Position numbers and translations under genes: made by a program
The notes under the pieces: generated by a model
The model's input: the letters and a program-made list of their open reading frames with translations, nothing else
Databases searched by the model: none
What the model was told of the DNA's origin: nothing
DNA from: Zoogloea sp.
Lineage (GTDB): Bacteria > Pseudomonadota > Gammaproteobacteria > Burkholderiales > Rhodocyclaceae
DNA: 64,000 bases
Reading direction: 5' to 3'
Assembly: GCA_016703645.1 (NCBI GenBank)
Contig: JADJBR010000004.1
Coordinates: 124,001-188,000 of the forward strand
In this document: piece after piece, positions 7,742 through 15,762 of the stretch
Numbering within the stretch: the first letter of the stretch is position 1
Layout of the letters: each line of letters begins with the position of its first letter

Positions 7742-8620
7742 ATGACAACCACTCTTGCCACTCCCGATATCGCTCCTTCCGCCATCCTGCCCGACGGTCT
7801 TCCCGTCAGCCTGGTCGAGGCCCTGGCCGCGGGTCGCGTGGTGCCCTATCTGGGCCCTCGCGTGCTCGCCCTGGCCCCCGACTATGCGGTGCCGGCCACC
7901 CCCGAAGCGTTGGTGACCCAGCTCACCGCCAAGAGCTCCGTTCCCCACAAGATCCGCAACCGGCTTACCCAGTCGGCCCAGTACATCGAGAACTTCAAGC
8001 ACCGCAAGACGCTGGTGGGGCTGATGAACGAGGCCTTTGCTGCGCCACCCAAGCCGGCACCCCTGCATGAAAGCCTCGCCGGCTTCGGCTTTCCGCTGAT
8101 CGTCGATGCCTGGTACGACGATGCCATGGCCACGGCCCTGGCCGCCCATGCTGCCACCGGTAGTTGGGGGCAGGTCCAGGGGCTGGCCCAATCCGAGCAT
8201 TTCGGTACCTGGACGGGGTGGTATGACGCGGCGGGCAACGCCGTTCCCGACAGCAACCCGGACTGGAAGACCATCCTCTACAAGCCCATCGGTGCCCATG
8301 GCCCGGCGGGCAACTACCTGGTGTCGGATACCGATTACGTGGAAGTGCTGACCGAGATCGACATTCAGACGCCGATTCCGGTGGAGGTCCAGCGCCTGCG
8401 CACGGGCAGCAACTTCCTGTTCGTGGGTTGCCGCTTCAATGATCAGCTTCCCCGCGCCTTTGCCCGCCAGATCATGAAGCGTTCGTCGGACCGCCATTGG
8501 GCGGTGCTGCCCGACGAACCGACCCGCATGGAAGCGCGCTTCCTCGCCGAGCAGGGGATCGAGCGCATTCCCCTGTCCCTGGACGTATTCGTTCCCGCCC
8601 TTCTGGCCCGTCTGGGCTGA
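7742..8620 (+). CDS. SIR2-like domain protein of the nif cluster
   Basis: 292 residues with the outline of a SIR2_2-type Rossmann domain: VVPYLGPRVL near residue 34 (nucleotide loop), PLIVDAWYDD, then YKPIGAHGPAGNYLVSDTDY, and the FLFVGCRFNDQL strand. The place where active SIR2-like proteins carry the catalytic histidine (KLHG or YHLFG) reads YKPIG, so NAD hydrolysis is uncertain. No membrane segments. A GAGG site precedes the ATG. It is transcribed with the DegT-fold gene and a 2Fe-2S ferredoxin. An NAD- or ADP-ribose-binding role near the DraT/DraG system is an inference only. Confidence 0.75.
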   Translation: MTTTLATPDIAPSAILPDGLPVSLVEALAAGRVVPYLGPRVLALAPDYAVPATPEALVTQLTAKSSVPHKIRNRLTQSAQYIENFKHRKTLVGLMNEAFAAPPKPAPLHESLAGFGFPLIVDAWYDDAMATALAAHAATGSWGQVQGLAQSEHFGTWTGWYDAAGNAVPDSNPDWKTILYKPIGAHGPAGNYLVSDTDYVEVLTEIDIQTPIPVEVQRLRTGSNFLFVGCRFNDQLPRAFARQIMKRSSDRHWAVLPDEPTRMEARFLAEQGIERIPLSLDVFVPALLARLG

Positions 8621-8662
8621 AGGCCATTTTCGTTGTTCATCTGCAAGCAAGAAGGAATTTCC

Positions 8663-8959
8663 ATGGCTCTACTTACCATCCAGCCCTCGGGCAAGGCCGT
8701 TGAGGTCGCCGCCGGCTCCACGCTTCTCAGTGCCATCCTCGCGTCGGGAGAAAGCATCCGCCACAAGTGTGAGGGCAAGGCCGAATGTGGGAGCTGCCAC
8801 ATCTTCATCCAGGAGGGCCGCAAGACCCTTCCGCGCATCCAGAAGCTCGAGAACGAAAAGCTCGATACCCTGGTGGGCGTCAGCAGCAAGTCGCGTCTGG
8901 CTTGCCAGACCCTGATGGGCGAAGAGCCCGTCACCATTGAGTTGCTCAGCTTCGTCTGA
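8663..8959 (+). CDS. 2Fe-2S ferredoxin of the nif accessory operon
   Basis: 98 residues. Plant/adrenodoxin-type cluster motif C-x5-C-x2-C (KCEGKAECGSC) with the fourth cysteine in RLACQT. The start at 8663 follows AGAAGGA. Last gene of the nifS run; it is followed by a 120-bp repeat and a strong hairpin. It may donate electrons to nif assembly enzymes; the partner is not known. Confidence 0.9.
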   Translation: MALLTIQPSGKAVEVAAGSTLLSAILASGESIRHKCEGKAECGSCHIFIQEGRKTLPRIQKLENEKLDTLVGVSSKSRLACQTLMGEEPVTIELLSFV

Positions 8960-8963
8960 GAGA

Positions 8964-9083
8964 AGGGTGTGAATAAACCGACTGAGCGGCCCGATTTCGC
9001 CCCTGCGATGCTCACCGTACACCTTGTACGGCTGCGCTTCCGGGGGCGAACCCGAACCGCTCGCTACGATTTCTTCACACCCT
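8964..9083 (+). repeat. 120-bp dispersed repeat, copy 1
   Basis: Starts AGGGTGTGAATAAA and ends TTCTTCACACCCT, so its ends are inverted repeats. The interior CGATGCTCACCGTAC...TTGTACGGCTGCGCTTC is almost identical to copy 2 at 12651-12769 in the same orientation, with a worn third copy at 28880-28999. It encodes no recognisable protein. Size and structure suggest a MITE- or REP-like element. Confidence 0.85.
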
Positions 9084-9093
9084 CGAAGCCTTG

Positions 9094-9121
9094 CATTGGC
9101 CGGGGCTTGCCCCGGCCAATG
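9094..9121. terminator. Strong hairpin between converging transcripts
   Basis: Perfect 13-bp inverted repeat CATTGGCCGGGGC with a TT loop. It lies between the ferredoxin gene (plus) and the nifO-like gene (minus), so it may terminate both transcripts, although the T-tract is weak. The rest of 8960-9192 beyond the repeat copy shows no gene. Confidence 0.6.
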
Positions 9122-9192
9122 GCGGTTTGAACAAGGACAAAACCGGTTGAGAAGAGAAGTCCCGTGCCCTCAGGCCGGATGACCGGTTTCCC

Positions 9193-9621
9193 TTACCCCG
9201 CCGAACACTTCTTTCCCGAAATGTTGGCTGCGCATCCTTCCGTGCGCCGTCCGTCCAGTTCGGCGAGGCTTGGACTGTCCAGCCAGGCCGCCACCGCGTT
9301 GGGTTCGAACCCGACGAGCTTGTGCCCGCCGGCTTCCATCAGGGGGCGGCGGATGAGCAGGGGTTCGGCAAGCAACAGGGCCAGGGCGGTGTCCCGGTCG
9401 AGCTGTTCCGGTACGACTTCACCCGACTTGACCCGTGGTGCGGCACGGTTGAACCATTCGGCCACGGGCAGCGGGGCGAGGAAGGCGAGCAGGCTGTTCG
9501 CGGTCCAGGGCCAGGCGAGCAGGCTGCGGACGTCAAGGGTATGTCCGGCCGATTCGAGCCAGGCTTTCTGCTTGGCGTTGCCGCCACATCCGGGTTTTTC
9601 ATAGAAGACGACGTGGGTCAT
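9193..9621 (-). CDS. nifO: NifO-like nitrogenase-associated ArsC-fold protein
   Basis: 142 residues, thioredoxin-fold ArsC/Spx family. It starts THVVFYEKPGCGGNAKQKAW, with the ArsC-type cysteine followed by xxN, and has the RRPLMEAGG segment of the family. Related nitrogenase-associated (NifO) proteins affect nitrogenase or molybdenum/nitrate balance in Azotobacter. It is the last gene of the minus-strand draT-draG unit, 20 bp after draG. Arsenate reduction is unlikely in this context but cannot be excluded. Confidence 0.8.
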   Translation of the reverse strand: MTHVVFYEKPGCGGNAKQKAWLESAGHTLDVRSLLAWPWTANSLLAFLAPLPVAEWFNRAAPRVKSGEVVPEQLDRDTALALLLAEPLLIRRPLMEAGGHKLVGFEPNAVAAWLDSPSLAELDGRRTEGCAANISGKKCSAG

Positions 9622-9641
9622 GGAGGCCTCCGGGCAGGGGT

Positions 9642-10583
9642 TCAGGGCCGCGGTCTGGCGGCCAGATTCAGCAATGCGTCGGTCTGTTTGACAATGGCTG
9701 CGGCGATGGTCCGGTCGAGCCGATCAAGCCAGGCGCGGGGCAGGGCGCTGGCACCGCACTGGGCACCATGCAGCATGCCAACCAGGGCGGCGGTGGTGTC
9801 GGCGTCGTCTCCGCGATTGACGGCGCCGATGAGGGCATCTTCAAAAGTGCTCTCAGTGAAGGTGAAATGAAAGACGGTCTGCAGGGTGTCCACCACGTAG
9901 CCACTGGCTCGCCCGGGATAGGGTTGAAAGCGGAACATGGGGTGGTCGACAACGAAAGCGTCCGCGAGGGGGCGGATCTCGGATAGGCGTCCGCCAAGCA
10001 GCAGGCGGCGGAGCAGGCGTCCGCAGATCAGGGTGGCGGCGTCGGAGAGGGCGTTGTTGTGGGTGAAACGGGCCTGGGCCAGGCTGCGGGCTTCGAAGGC
10101 CGCTTCGTTGTTCAGGGTGGCCAGCACCACGGGCAGATTGCGCATCACGGCACCGTTGCCTGCGTCGCCGTCGCCCGCCGGACCGGCGAAGGAGCCATCG
10201 GTCATGTAGCGACGGATGCCACGCCGGCAGGTGTTGCCGCAATCCACGGGCTTGCTGCGCAGCCACGCCACATAGGCCTCGGCAACGGCTTTCATGCACC
10301 AGCCGTCGGCGTCGAGGATGGCCTTGCCCAGGGCCAGGCACATGGTGGTGTCGTCGGTGACCTGCCCCGGCGCCAGCTTGAGCCACCCGCCGCCGGTCAT
10401 GTGGCGATGGACGCCGTACTGGGCGGCGATCTCCCGCGGGGTCATGAACTCGGTGGTCGCCCCCAGGGCGTCACCGATGGCGAGGCCGAGATAGGCGCCC
10501 AGGGCCTTGTCACGCAGGCTGCCGGGCCTTAGGCCGGCGGGCAGTATGGACGGATGGGTGCGCAGGAGGAGTGCATCAAGCAT
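9642..10583 (-). CDS. draG: ADP-ribosyl-[dinitrogen reductase] hydrolase DraG
   Basis: 313 residues. DraG removes ADP-ribose from the NifH arginine and restores nitrogenase activity. The di-metal hydrolase motifs are visible: GDALGATTEF, VTDDTTMCLALG, GNGAVMRNLP and RGDDADTTAALVG. The start overlaps the 3' end of draT by 8 bp, so translation is coupled. In other diazotrophs DraG is held at the membrane by PII-AmtB when ammonium is present; an amt gene lies 14 kb away here. Confidence 0.96.
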   Translation of the reverse strand: MLDALLLRTHPSILPAGLRPGSLRDKALGAYLGLAIGDALGATTEFMTPREIAAQYGVHRHMTGGGWLKLAPGQVTDDTTMCLALGKAILDADGWCMKAVAEAYVAWLRSKPVDCGNTCRRGIRRYMTDGSFAGPAGDGDAGNGAVMRNLPVVLATLNNEAAFEARSLAQARFTHNNALSDAATLICGRLLRRLLLGGRLSEIRPLADAFVVDHPMFRFQPYPGRASGYVVDTLQTVFHFTFTESTFEDALIGAVNRGDDADTTAALVGMLHGAQCGASALPRAWLDRLDRTIAAAIVKQTDALLNLAARPRP

Positions 10584-11445
10584 AGCGGGCCACCACTTCG
10601 TATTCGCCGCCGATCACCAGCACCTCGCCTTCGCCGGCAAGGGGGGCGCCCGGCAGCAGGCCGGGAAAGAACAGGATCTTGACCACCGGAACGTGCGCTT
10701 CGAGGATCCAGTCGCCGAACTCGTCGGCGCGCTCGCGGGAGGTGGAAAAGGACACGATGTTGTTCAGGCGCAGGACGCAGGCCCGGTCACGCCGGTCACC
10801 GGCGACCACTCGCTGCTCCGTGAAGTCGTTGATGCCGCGCCACAGGGTGACGAAATCCCGGGCGGGCTGGCCAAAGCGCTGGATGGCCCATTGGCAGTAT
10901 TCAAACAGCAGATCGAGCTGTTGGTGGATGCAGTTGTTGTGGAAGCGGCTGCTGCCCTTTTCCTCAATGTAGGCAATCCACGCCGGCGAAGGGAAGCGTC
11001 CCAGGGGCGCCTTGTGAAAGGTGGGCACCAGGCCGAAACGGCTTTCAGCCCAGCCTTTCAGTACGGCGCCGGCTGCGGAATTGGAGTCCAGCCCCCAGCC
11101 CTGCAGCAGTTTGAGGTAGCTGGAACGATGCCGTGATCGCGGTGTGCTGCGGGTGCCGGGTTCGGGCGGCGCAATGCCGAAGACGATCTCCATGAAGTGC
11201 CGGAAGACCGCTGACGCGGCGGTCAGGTCTCCTGCACTTTCAAGGAGCCGGAACAGGCCGCGGTGGGTCTCGCGGACGCCGGAGATGGCGAATGGCTGAG
11301 GGTGGGCGTTGAAGGCCGTGGAGCCAAGGAGGCCGACAGGCAGCCCGACCAGATTGGTCGAGTACCAGCGGCCGGGATCGGTGCCCCTGCCTTCTCCGGC
11401 CCAGTCCTCAGCCACCGCCCCGCGTCGGGGCGACGGCTCGTTCAT
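10576..11445 (-). CDS. draT: NAD+-dinitrogen-reductase ADP-D-ribosyltransferase DraT
   Basis: 289 residues. DraT transfers ADP-ribose from NAD+ to a NifH arginine, shutting off nitrogenase in response to ammonium or energy loss. The R-S-E triad of the transferase family can be placed at LWRGIN, SFSTSRERADEF and the GEGEVLVIGG segment. The N-terminus WYSTNLVGLPVGLLGS is typical of DraT. It is preceded 14 bp upstream by the unknown 195-aa gene. The target arginine is present in NifH of this window. Confidence 0.96.
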   Translation of the reverse strand: MNEPSPRRGAVAEDWAGEGRGTDPGRWYSTNLVGLPVGLLGSTAFNAHPQPFAISGVRETHRGLFRLLESAGDLTAASAVFRHFMEIVFGIAPPEPGTRSTPRSRHRSSYLKLLQGWGLDSNSAAGAVLKGWAESRFGLVPTFHKAPLGRFPSPAWIAYIEEKGSSRFHNNCIHQQLDLLFEYCQWAIQRFGQPARDFVTLWRGINDFTEQRVVAGDRRDRACVLRLNNIVSFSTSRERADEFGDWILEAHVPVVKILFFPGLLPGAPLAGEGEVLVIGGEYEVVARYA

Positions 11446-11459
11446 GGGGCAGCCTGGTT

Positions 11460-12047
11460 TCAGACGGGACGGTTAGCGCCCAGATCGCGGATCGGACCCA
11501 TGATCTTGAGGCCTTCTTCGAAGGTCAGCGGGGCGTAGGTGGCCGAGAACTTGGTGGCCGCGTTGGCGACGGCGTCCAGCTTGCCGGCGGTGTCGAACTT
11601 CTTGAGGTCGTTCTTCTCGAGGTACAGCAGTTCAAGGGTTTCGTTGTACACGGTGGCCTCGTCAATGGGCAGCACGGTGTAGCTGATGTCACCCAGCTTC
11701 ACGGTGTACTTCTTGGACAGATCAATGTTGTCGCAGAAGACGATGTACTTGCCGGTGGGCGTGAAGTAGGGGCCGAGGACTTCGTGCACCAGGGCAAGGT
11801 ATTCGAAGGACAGCAGGAAGCTGGTGAAGAAGGGGATGGTGGCGCCGTCGTCGCAGACCATCATGACCTGGTCGGTGACGATTTCGGGCGGGCGCTTCTC
11901 GTCGGCGAACTGTTCGGCGAACTTCAGCGCGACGTCGCCACGGAAGCCGTAGCGGCCGGCCTTCTTGGTCTCGCCCTTGAAGACCGGGTTGAGCAGGCGG
12001 CCCTTTTCGTCCAGGTCGAGGATGGCATTAGTGAGAGTGGTAGTCAT
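11460..12047 (-). CDS. Unknown protein between hemoglobin and draT
   Basis: 195 residues, no family recognised. Soluble, no signal peptide, aromatic-rich centre (PFFTSFLLSFEYLALVHEVL; YIVFCDNIDL) and a charged C-terminal half. The start at 12047 is chosen because AAAGGAAG precedes it; an in-frame ATG at 12065 is possible. It overlaps the 3' end of the hemoglobin gene by 20 bp and ends 14 bp before draT. The tight packing suggests a role in nitrogenase switch-off or oxygen response, not demonstrated. Confidence 0.75.
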   Translation of the reverse strand: MTTTLTNAILDLDEKGRLLNPVFKGETKKAGRYGFRGDVALKFAEQFADEKRPPEIVTDQVMMVCDDGATIPFFTSFLLSFEYLALVHEVLGPYFTPTGKYIVFCDNIDLSKKYTVKLGDISYTVLPIDEATVYNETLELLYLEKNDLKKFDTAGKLDAVANAATKFSATYAPLTFEEGLKIMGPIRDLGANRPV

Positions 12048-12612
12048 GACTGCTTCCTTTGTCATTGCGGATGAAATCGGCGGTCTTGGCGAACGCGCGG
12101 GTGAGTTGATCCTTGAGATCCGGGTCGGCGACCACCTCGTCGAGGGCCTGGGTCATGCACAGCATCCAGGCGTCGCGCTCGGCCTGGCCGATGGCGAAGG
12201 GGAGATGCTTGCGGCGCAGGCGCGGGTGGCCGCGTTCGGCGGAGTAAACCTGGGGTCCGCCCGTCCACTCCGTGATGTAGCGCACCAGCACCTCCTTGAC
12301 CGGGGCCAGGTTGGGGCCATGCATGGCACGGATGGTGGCGGCTTCGGGAAGGGTGTCCATGAGGGCGTAAAAGCGGTCCACCAGTTGCTCGATGATGGTC
12401 ACGCCTCCCAGACGGGCGAAGTGGGGGTTGGTGCCGCTGGGCACCGAGGTGACCGATGGGGCAGGTGACGTGTTCGCCTCCGCGCCCTGGGGGCTGGCGT
12501 GGGTGGGTTCGCCATACACGGGAACAGCCCAGCCATCGCGCCGCAGATAGCCCACCACGACCCGGGCGGGGCAGGCTGGTGAGGTGCTGTCAGGGGTGTC
12601 CGGCTTGCTCAT
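12028..12612 (-). CDS. Group II truncated hemoglobin with N-terminal extension
   Basis: 194 residues. The C-terminal 130 match a truncated (2/2) globin of the trHb2 group: FARLGGVTIIEQLVDRFYALMD, then the helix E-F region, VYSAERGHPRLRRKHLPFAIG with the likely proximal histidine, and ERDAWMLCMTQAL. About 60 residues precede the globin, including VVVGYLRRDGWAVPVYG, an unusual added segment. The start at 12612 has CAGGAG before it; a longer frame runs into the 120-bp repeat and is rejected. Leading the draT-draG operon suggests O2 or NO handling during nitrogen fixation. Confidence 0.88.
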   Translation of the reverse strand: MSKPDTPDSTSPACPARVVVGYLRRDGWAVPVYGEPTHASPQGAEANTSPAPSVTSVPSGTNPHFARLGGVTIIEQLVDRFYALMDTLPEAATIRAMHGPNLAPVKEVLVRYITEWTGGPQVYSAERGHPRLRRKHLPFAIGQAERDAWMLCMTQALDEVVADPDLKDQLTRAFAKTADFIRNDKGSSHDYHSH

Positions 12613-12650
12613 GGTGGTGGCTCCTGGTTTGCGGCGGGTGGCGATCTGAG

Positions 12651-12769
12651 AGGGTGTGAATAAATCTACTGCGCGGCCCGATTTCGCTCCTGCGATGCTC
12701 ACCGTACTCTTGTACGGCTGCGCTTCTCCGGGCGAACTCGAACCGCTCGCTACGATTTCTTCACACCCT
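12651..12769 (+). repeat. 120-bp dispersed repeat, copy 2
   Basis: Starts AGGGTGTGAATAAA and ends TTCTTCACACCCT; with flanking bases the terminal inverted repeat is 12 bp perfect and reaches about 18 bp with one mismatch. It matches copy 1 at 8964-9083 over nearly its full length in direct orientation. It lies between the predicted minus-strand sigma-54 promoter and the hemoglobin gene, so it would be part of that 5' leader. Confidence 0.85.
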
Positions 12770-12803
12770 CTGATCTGCCGGGGCCTTCTGTCGGCCTTAT
12801 ATA

Positions 12804-12820
12804 GGCAATTGTTGTGCCGA
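12804..12820 (-). promoter_or_regulatory. Sigma-54 promoter of the hemoglobin-draT-draG unit
   Basis: On the minus strand the sequence CGGCACAACAATTGCC has GG and GC separated by exactly 10 bases (GG at 12818-12817, GC at 12806-12805), the -24/-12 pattern. Transcription would start near 12793, about 180 nt before the hemoglobin ATG. The only departure from consensus is C instead of T before the GG. Confidence 0.7.
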
Positions 12821-12922
12821 ACCGCTTCGCAAGCCCGCCTGTTTCAATAAAATCCTTTCACGTCAGTGCTTTGGGTCTCATTGTCGGGTTGTCGTCGGGT
12901 GTCGGGTGAGACGTCGGGCGTC

Positions 12923-12938
12923 TGTGCCCTTCCTGACA
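12923..12938. promoter_or_regulatory. NifA upstream activator site 1 (TGT-N10-ACA)
   Basis: TGTGCCCTTCCTGACA, a perfect TGT-N10-ACA dyad. It lies about 110 bp upstream of the nifH -24 element and a similar distance from the divergent minus-strand -24 element. Confidence 0.8.
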
Positions 12939-12951
12939 GCGCTGGGCCCTT

Positions 12952-12967
12952 TGTCGTATTCCACACA
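12952..12967. promoter_or_regulatory. NifA upstream activator site 2 (TGT-N10-ACA)
   Basis: TGTCGTATTCCACACA, a second perfect TGT-N10-ACA dyad 29 bp from the first (about three helical turns, so same face). An AT-rich stretch at 13000-13030 between this site and the nifH promoter could hold an IHF bend. Confidence 0.8.
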
Positions 12968-13046
12968 CACCCTCCAATCATTGTCCGGACCCCGGTTGAA
13001 TCTATTTTTTAATTTAAAAACAATGATTTGAAGAAATATTTCACGG

Positions 13047-13064
13047 TTGGCACGGCGATTGCTG
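13047..13064 (+). promoter_or_regulatory. Sigma-54 promoter of nifHDK
   Basis: TTGGCACGGCGATTGCTG matches the -24/-12 consensus exactly, with GG at 13049-13050 and GC at 13061-13062. The transcript would start near 13074 with a leader of about 150 nt before nifH. Confidence 0.92.
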
Positions 13065-13084
13065 AATGCTCCTCGCACCGATAA

Positions 13085-14104
<1,020 letters not shown>

Positions 14105-14107
14105 CGC

Positions 14108-14217
14108 GTCGAGAGTCGAGGGTCGAGAGTCGGGGCTGTACGTGCCGGCTCTCCTCCGGTGCCCTCGGGCACCGGCCGACATGGCCTGATCTCGACTCTC
14201 CGCTCTCTACTCTCGAC
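14108..14217 (+). promoter_or_regulatory. Large inverted-repeat structure between nifH and nifD
   Basis: Left arm GTCGAGAGTCGAGGGTCGAG begins at 14108 and the complementary right arm (CTCGACTCTCCGCTCTC...CTCGAC) runs 14191-14217; an inner perfect hairpin CCGGTGCC-ctcg-GGCACCGG lies at 14156-14175. There is no T-tract, so it is more likely an mRNA-stability or partial read-through element that raises nifH over nifDK than a full terminator. Confidence 0.7.
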
Positions 14218-14246
14218 CCACCCGACTAAATGACAGGAGCAATGAA

Positions 14247-15695
14247 ATGAGCCTGACCGTTGAAGAAAACAAGGCACTTATCGAAGAAGTGCTGAAGGCC
14301 TACCCGGAAAAGACCGCCAAGAAGCGTGCCAAGCACCTGGGCACTTTCGAGGATGGCAAGCCGGATTGCGGCGTGAAGTCCAACATCAAGTCCCTGCCGG
14401 GCGTGATGACGATCCGTGGCTGTGCCTACGCCGGTTCCAAGGGCGTGGTGTGGGGCCCGATCAAGGACATGATCCACATTTCCCACGGCCCGGTGGGCTG
14501 CGGCCAGTATTCCTGGGCCTCGCGCCGGAACTACTACATCGGTGAAACCGGCATCGACACCTTCGGCACGATGCAATTCACGTCCGACTTCCAGGAGAAG
14601 GACATCGTCTTCGGCGGCGACAAGAAGCTGGAGAAGATCATCGACGAGATCGAAGTCCTGTTCCCGCTGAACAAGGGCATCACCGTCCAGTCCGAGTGCC
14701 CGATCGGCCTGATCGGCGACGACATCGAGGCCGTTTCGAAAAAGAAGGCCAAGGAATACGAAGGCAAGACCATCGTTCCCGTGCGTTGCGAGGGCTTCCG
14801 CGGCGTCAGCCAGTCCCTCGGCCACCACATCGCCAACGATGCGGTGCGTGACTGGGTTTTCGACAAGGTGGATCCGAACAAGAACGTGTTCGAGTCCAGC
14901 CCCTACGACGTGGCCATCATCGGTGACTACAACATCGGTGGCGATGCCTGGTCCAGCCGCATCCTCCTCGAGGAGATGGGTCTGCGCGTCATCGCCCAGT
15001 GGTCCGGCGACGGCACCATCGCCGAACTGGAGAACACGCCCAAGGCCAAACTCAATGTGCTGCACTGCTACCGCTCGATGAACTACATCAGCCGCCACAT
15101 GGAAGAGAAATATGGGACCCCCTGGGTCGAGTACAACTTTTTCGGCCCGACGATGATCGAGAAGAGCCTGCGCGAGATCGCCAGCCACTTCGACGACACC
15201 ATCAAGGCCAACGCCGAGGTGGTCATCGCCAAGTACCGCAAGCTGATCGACGAGACCATTGCCAAGTACAAGCCGCGCCTGCAGGGCAAGAAGGTCATGC
15301 TCTTCGTGGGTGGTCTGCGCCCCCGTCACGTGATCGGTGCCTACGAGGATCTGGGCATGGAAGTGGTCGGCACCGGCTACGAATTCGGCCACAACGACGA
15401 CTATCAGCGCACCACCCACTACGTGAAGGACGGCACGCTGATCTACGACGACGTGACCGGCTACGAGTTCGAGAAGTTTGTCGAGAAGGTTCAGCCCGAC
15501 CTGGTCGGCTCCGGCATCAAGGAAAAGTACGTCTTCCAGAAGATGGGCGTGCCCTTCCGCCAGATGCATAGCTGGGACTACTCCGGCCCGTACCACGGCT
15601 ACGACGGTTTCGCGATCTTCGCCCGTGACATGGACATGGCGATCAACTCGCCGGTCTGGAGCCTGACCAAGGCTCCGTGGAAGAAGGCTGCCTAA
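14247..15695 (+). CDS. nifD: Nitrogenase molybdenum-iron protein alpha chain NifD
   Basis: 482 residues. Alpha subunit of dinitrogenase, binding FeMo-co and half of the P-cluster. P-cluster cysteines are seen in [18 protein letters not shown] and [11 protein letters not shown]. FeMo-co ligands are the cysteine in [11 protein letters not shown] and the histidine in QMHSWDYSG. An ACAGGAG ribosome-binding site precedes the ATG. The molybdenum type is indicated by length and the absence of vnf/anf delta-subunit genes. Confidence 0.99.
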   Translation: MSLTVEENKALIEEVLKAYPEKTAKKRAKHLGTFEDGKPDCGVKSNIKSLPGVMTIRGCAYAGSKGVVWGPIKDMIHISHGPVGCGQYSWASRRNYYIGETGIDTFGTMQFTSDFQEKDIVFGGDKKLEKIIDEIEVLFPLNKGITVQSECPIGLIGDDIEAVSKKKAKEYEGKTIVPVRCEGFRGVSQSLGHHIANDAVRDWVFDKVDPNKNVFESSPYDVAIIGDYNIGGDAWSSRILLEEMGLRVIAQWSGDGTIAELENTPKAKLNVLHCYRSMNYISRHMEEKYGTPWVEYNFFGPTMIEKSLREIASHFDDTIKANAEVVIAKYRKLIDETIAKYKPRLQGKKVMLFVGGLRPRHVIGAYEDLGMEVVGTGYEFGHNDDYQRTTHYVKDGTLIYDDVTGYEFEKFVEKVQPDLVGSGIKEKYVFQKMGVPFRQMHSWDYSGPYHGYDGFAIFARDMDMAINSPVWSLTKAPWKKAA

Positions 15696-15762
15696 CTCTT
15701 CTTCCGGGCGGGGCTGTGGCCCCGCCGCCCCCGCCCTGATTACTGATTCAAGGAGTGCTGAC

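Noticed and set aside
8443-9015. Minus-strand open frame starting in repeat copy 1
   Set aside because: Overlaps the SIR2-like gene and the ferredoxin on the other strand and has no recognisable product.
12613-12702. Upstream extension of the hemoglobin frame (starting SIAGAKSGRAV)
   Set aside because: It lies inside the 120-bp repeat, and the same peptide start recurs at the other copy around 9015; a good ribosome-binding site supports 12612.
12890-12912. Repeated GTCGGGT units near the nif control region
   Set aside because: Short, irregular direct repeats without a matching ACA half-site; not NifA sites and not a CRISPR.
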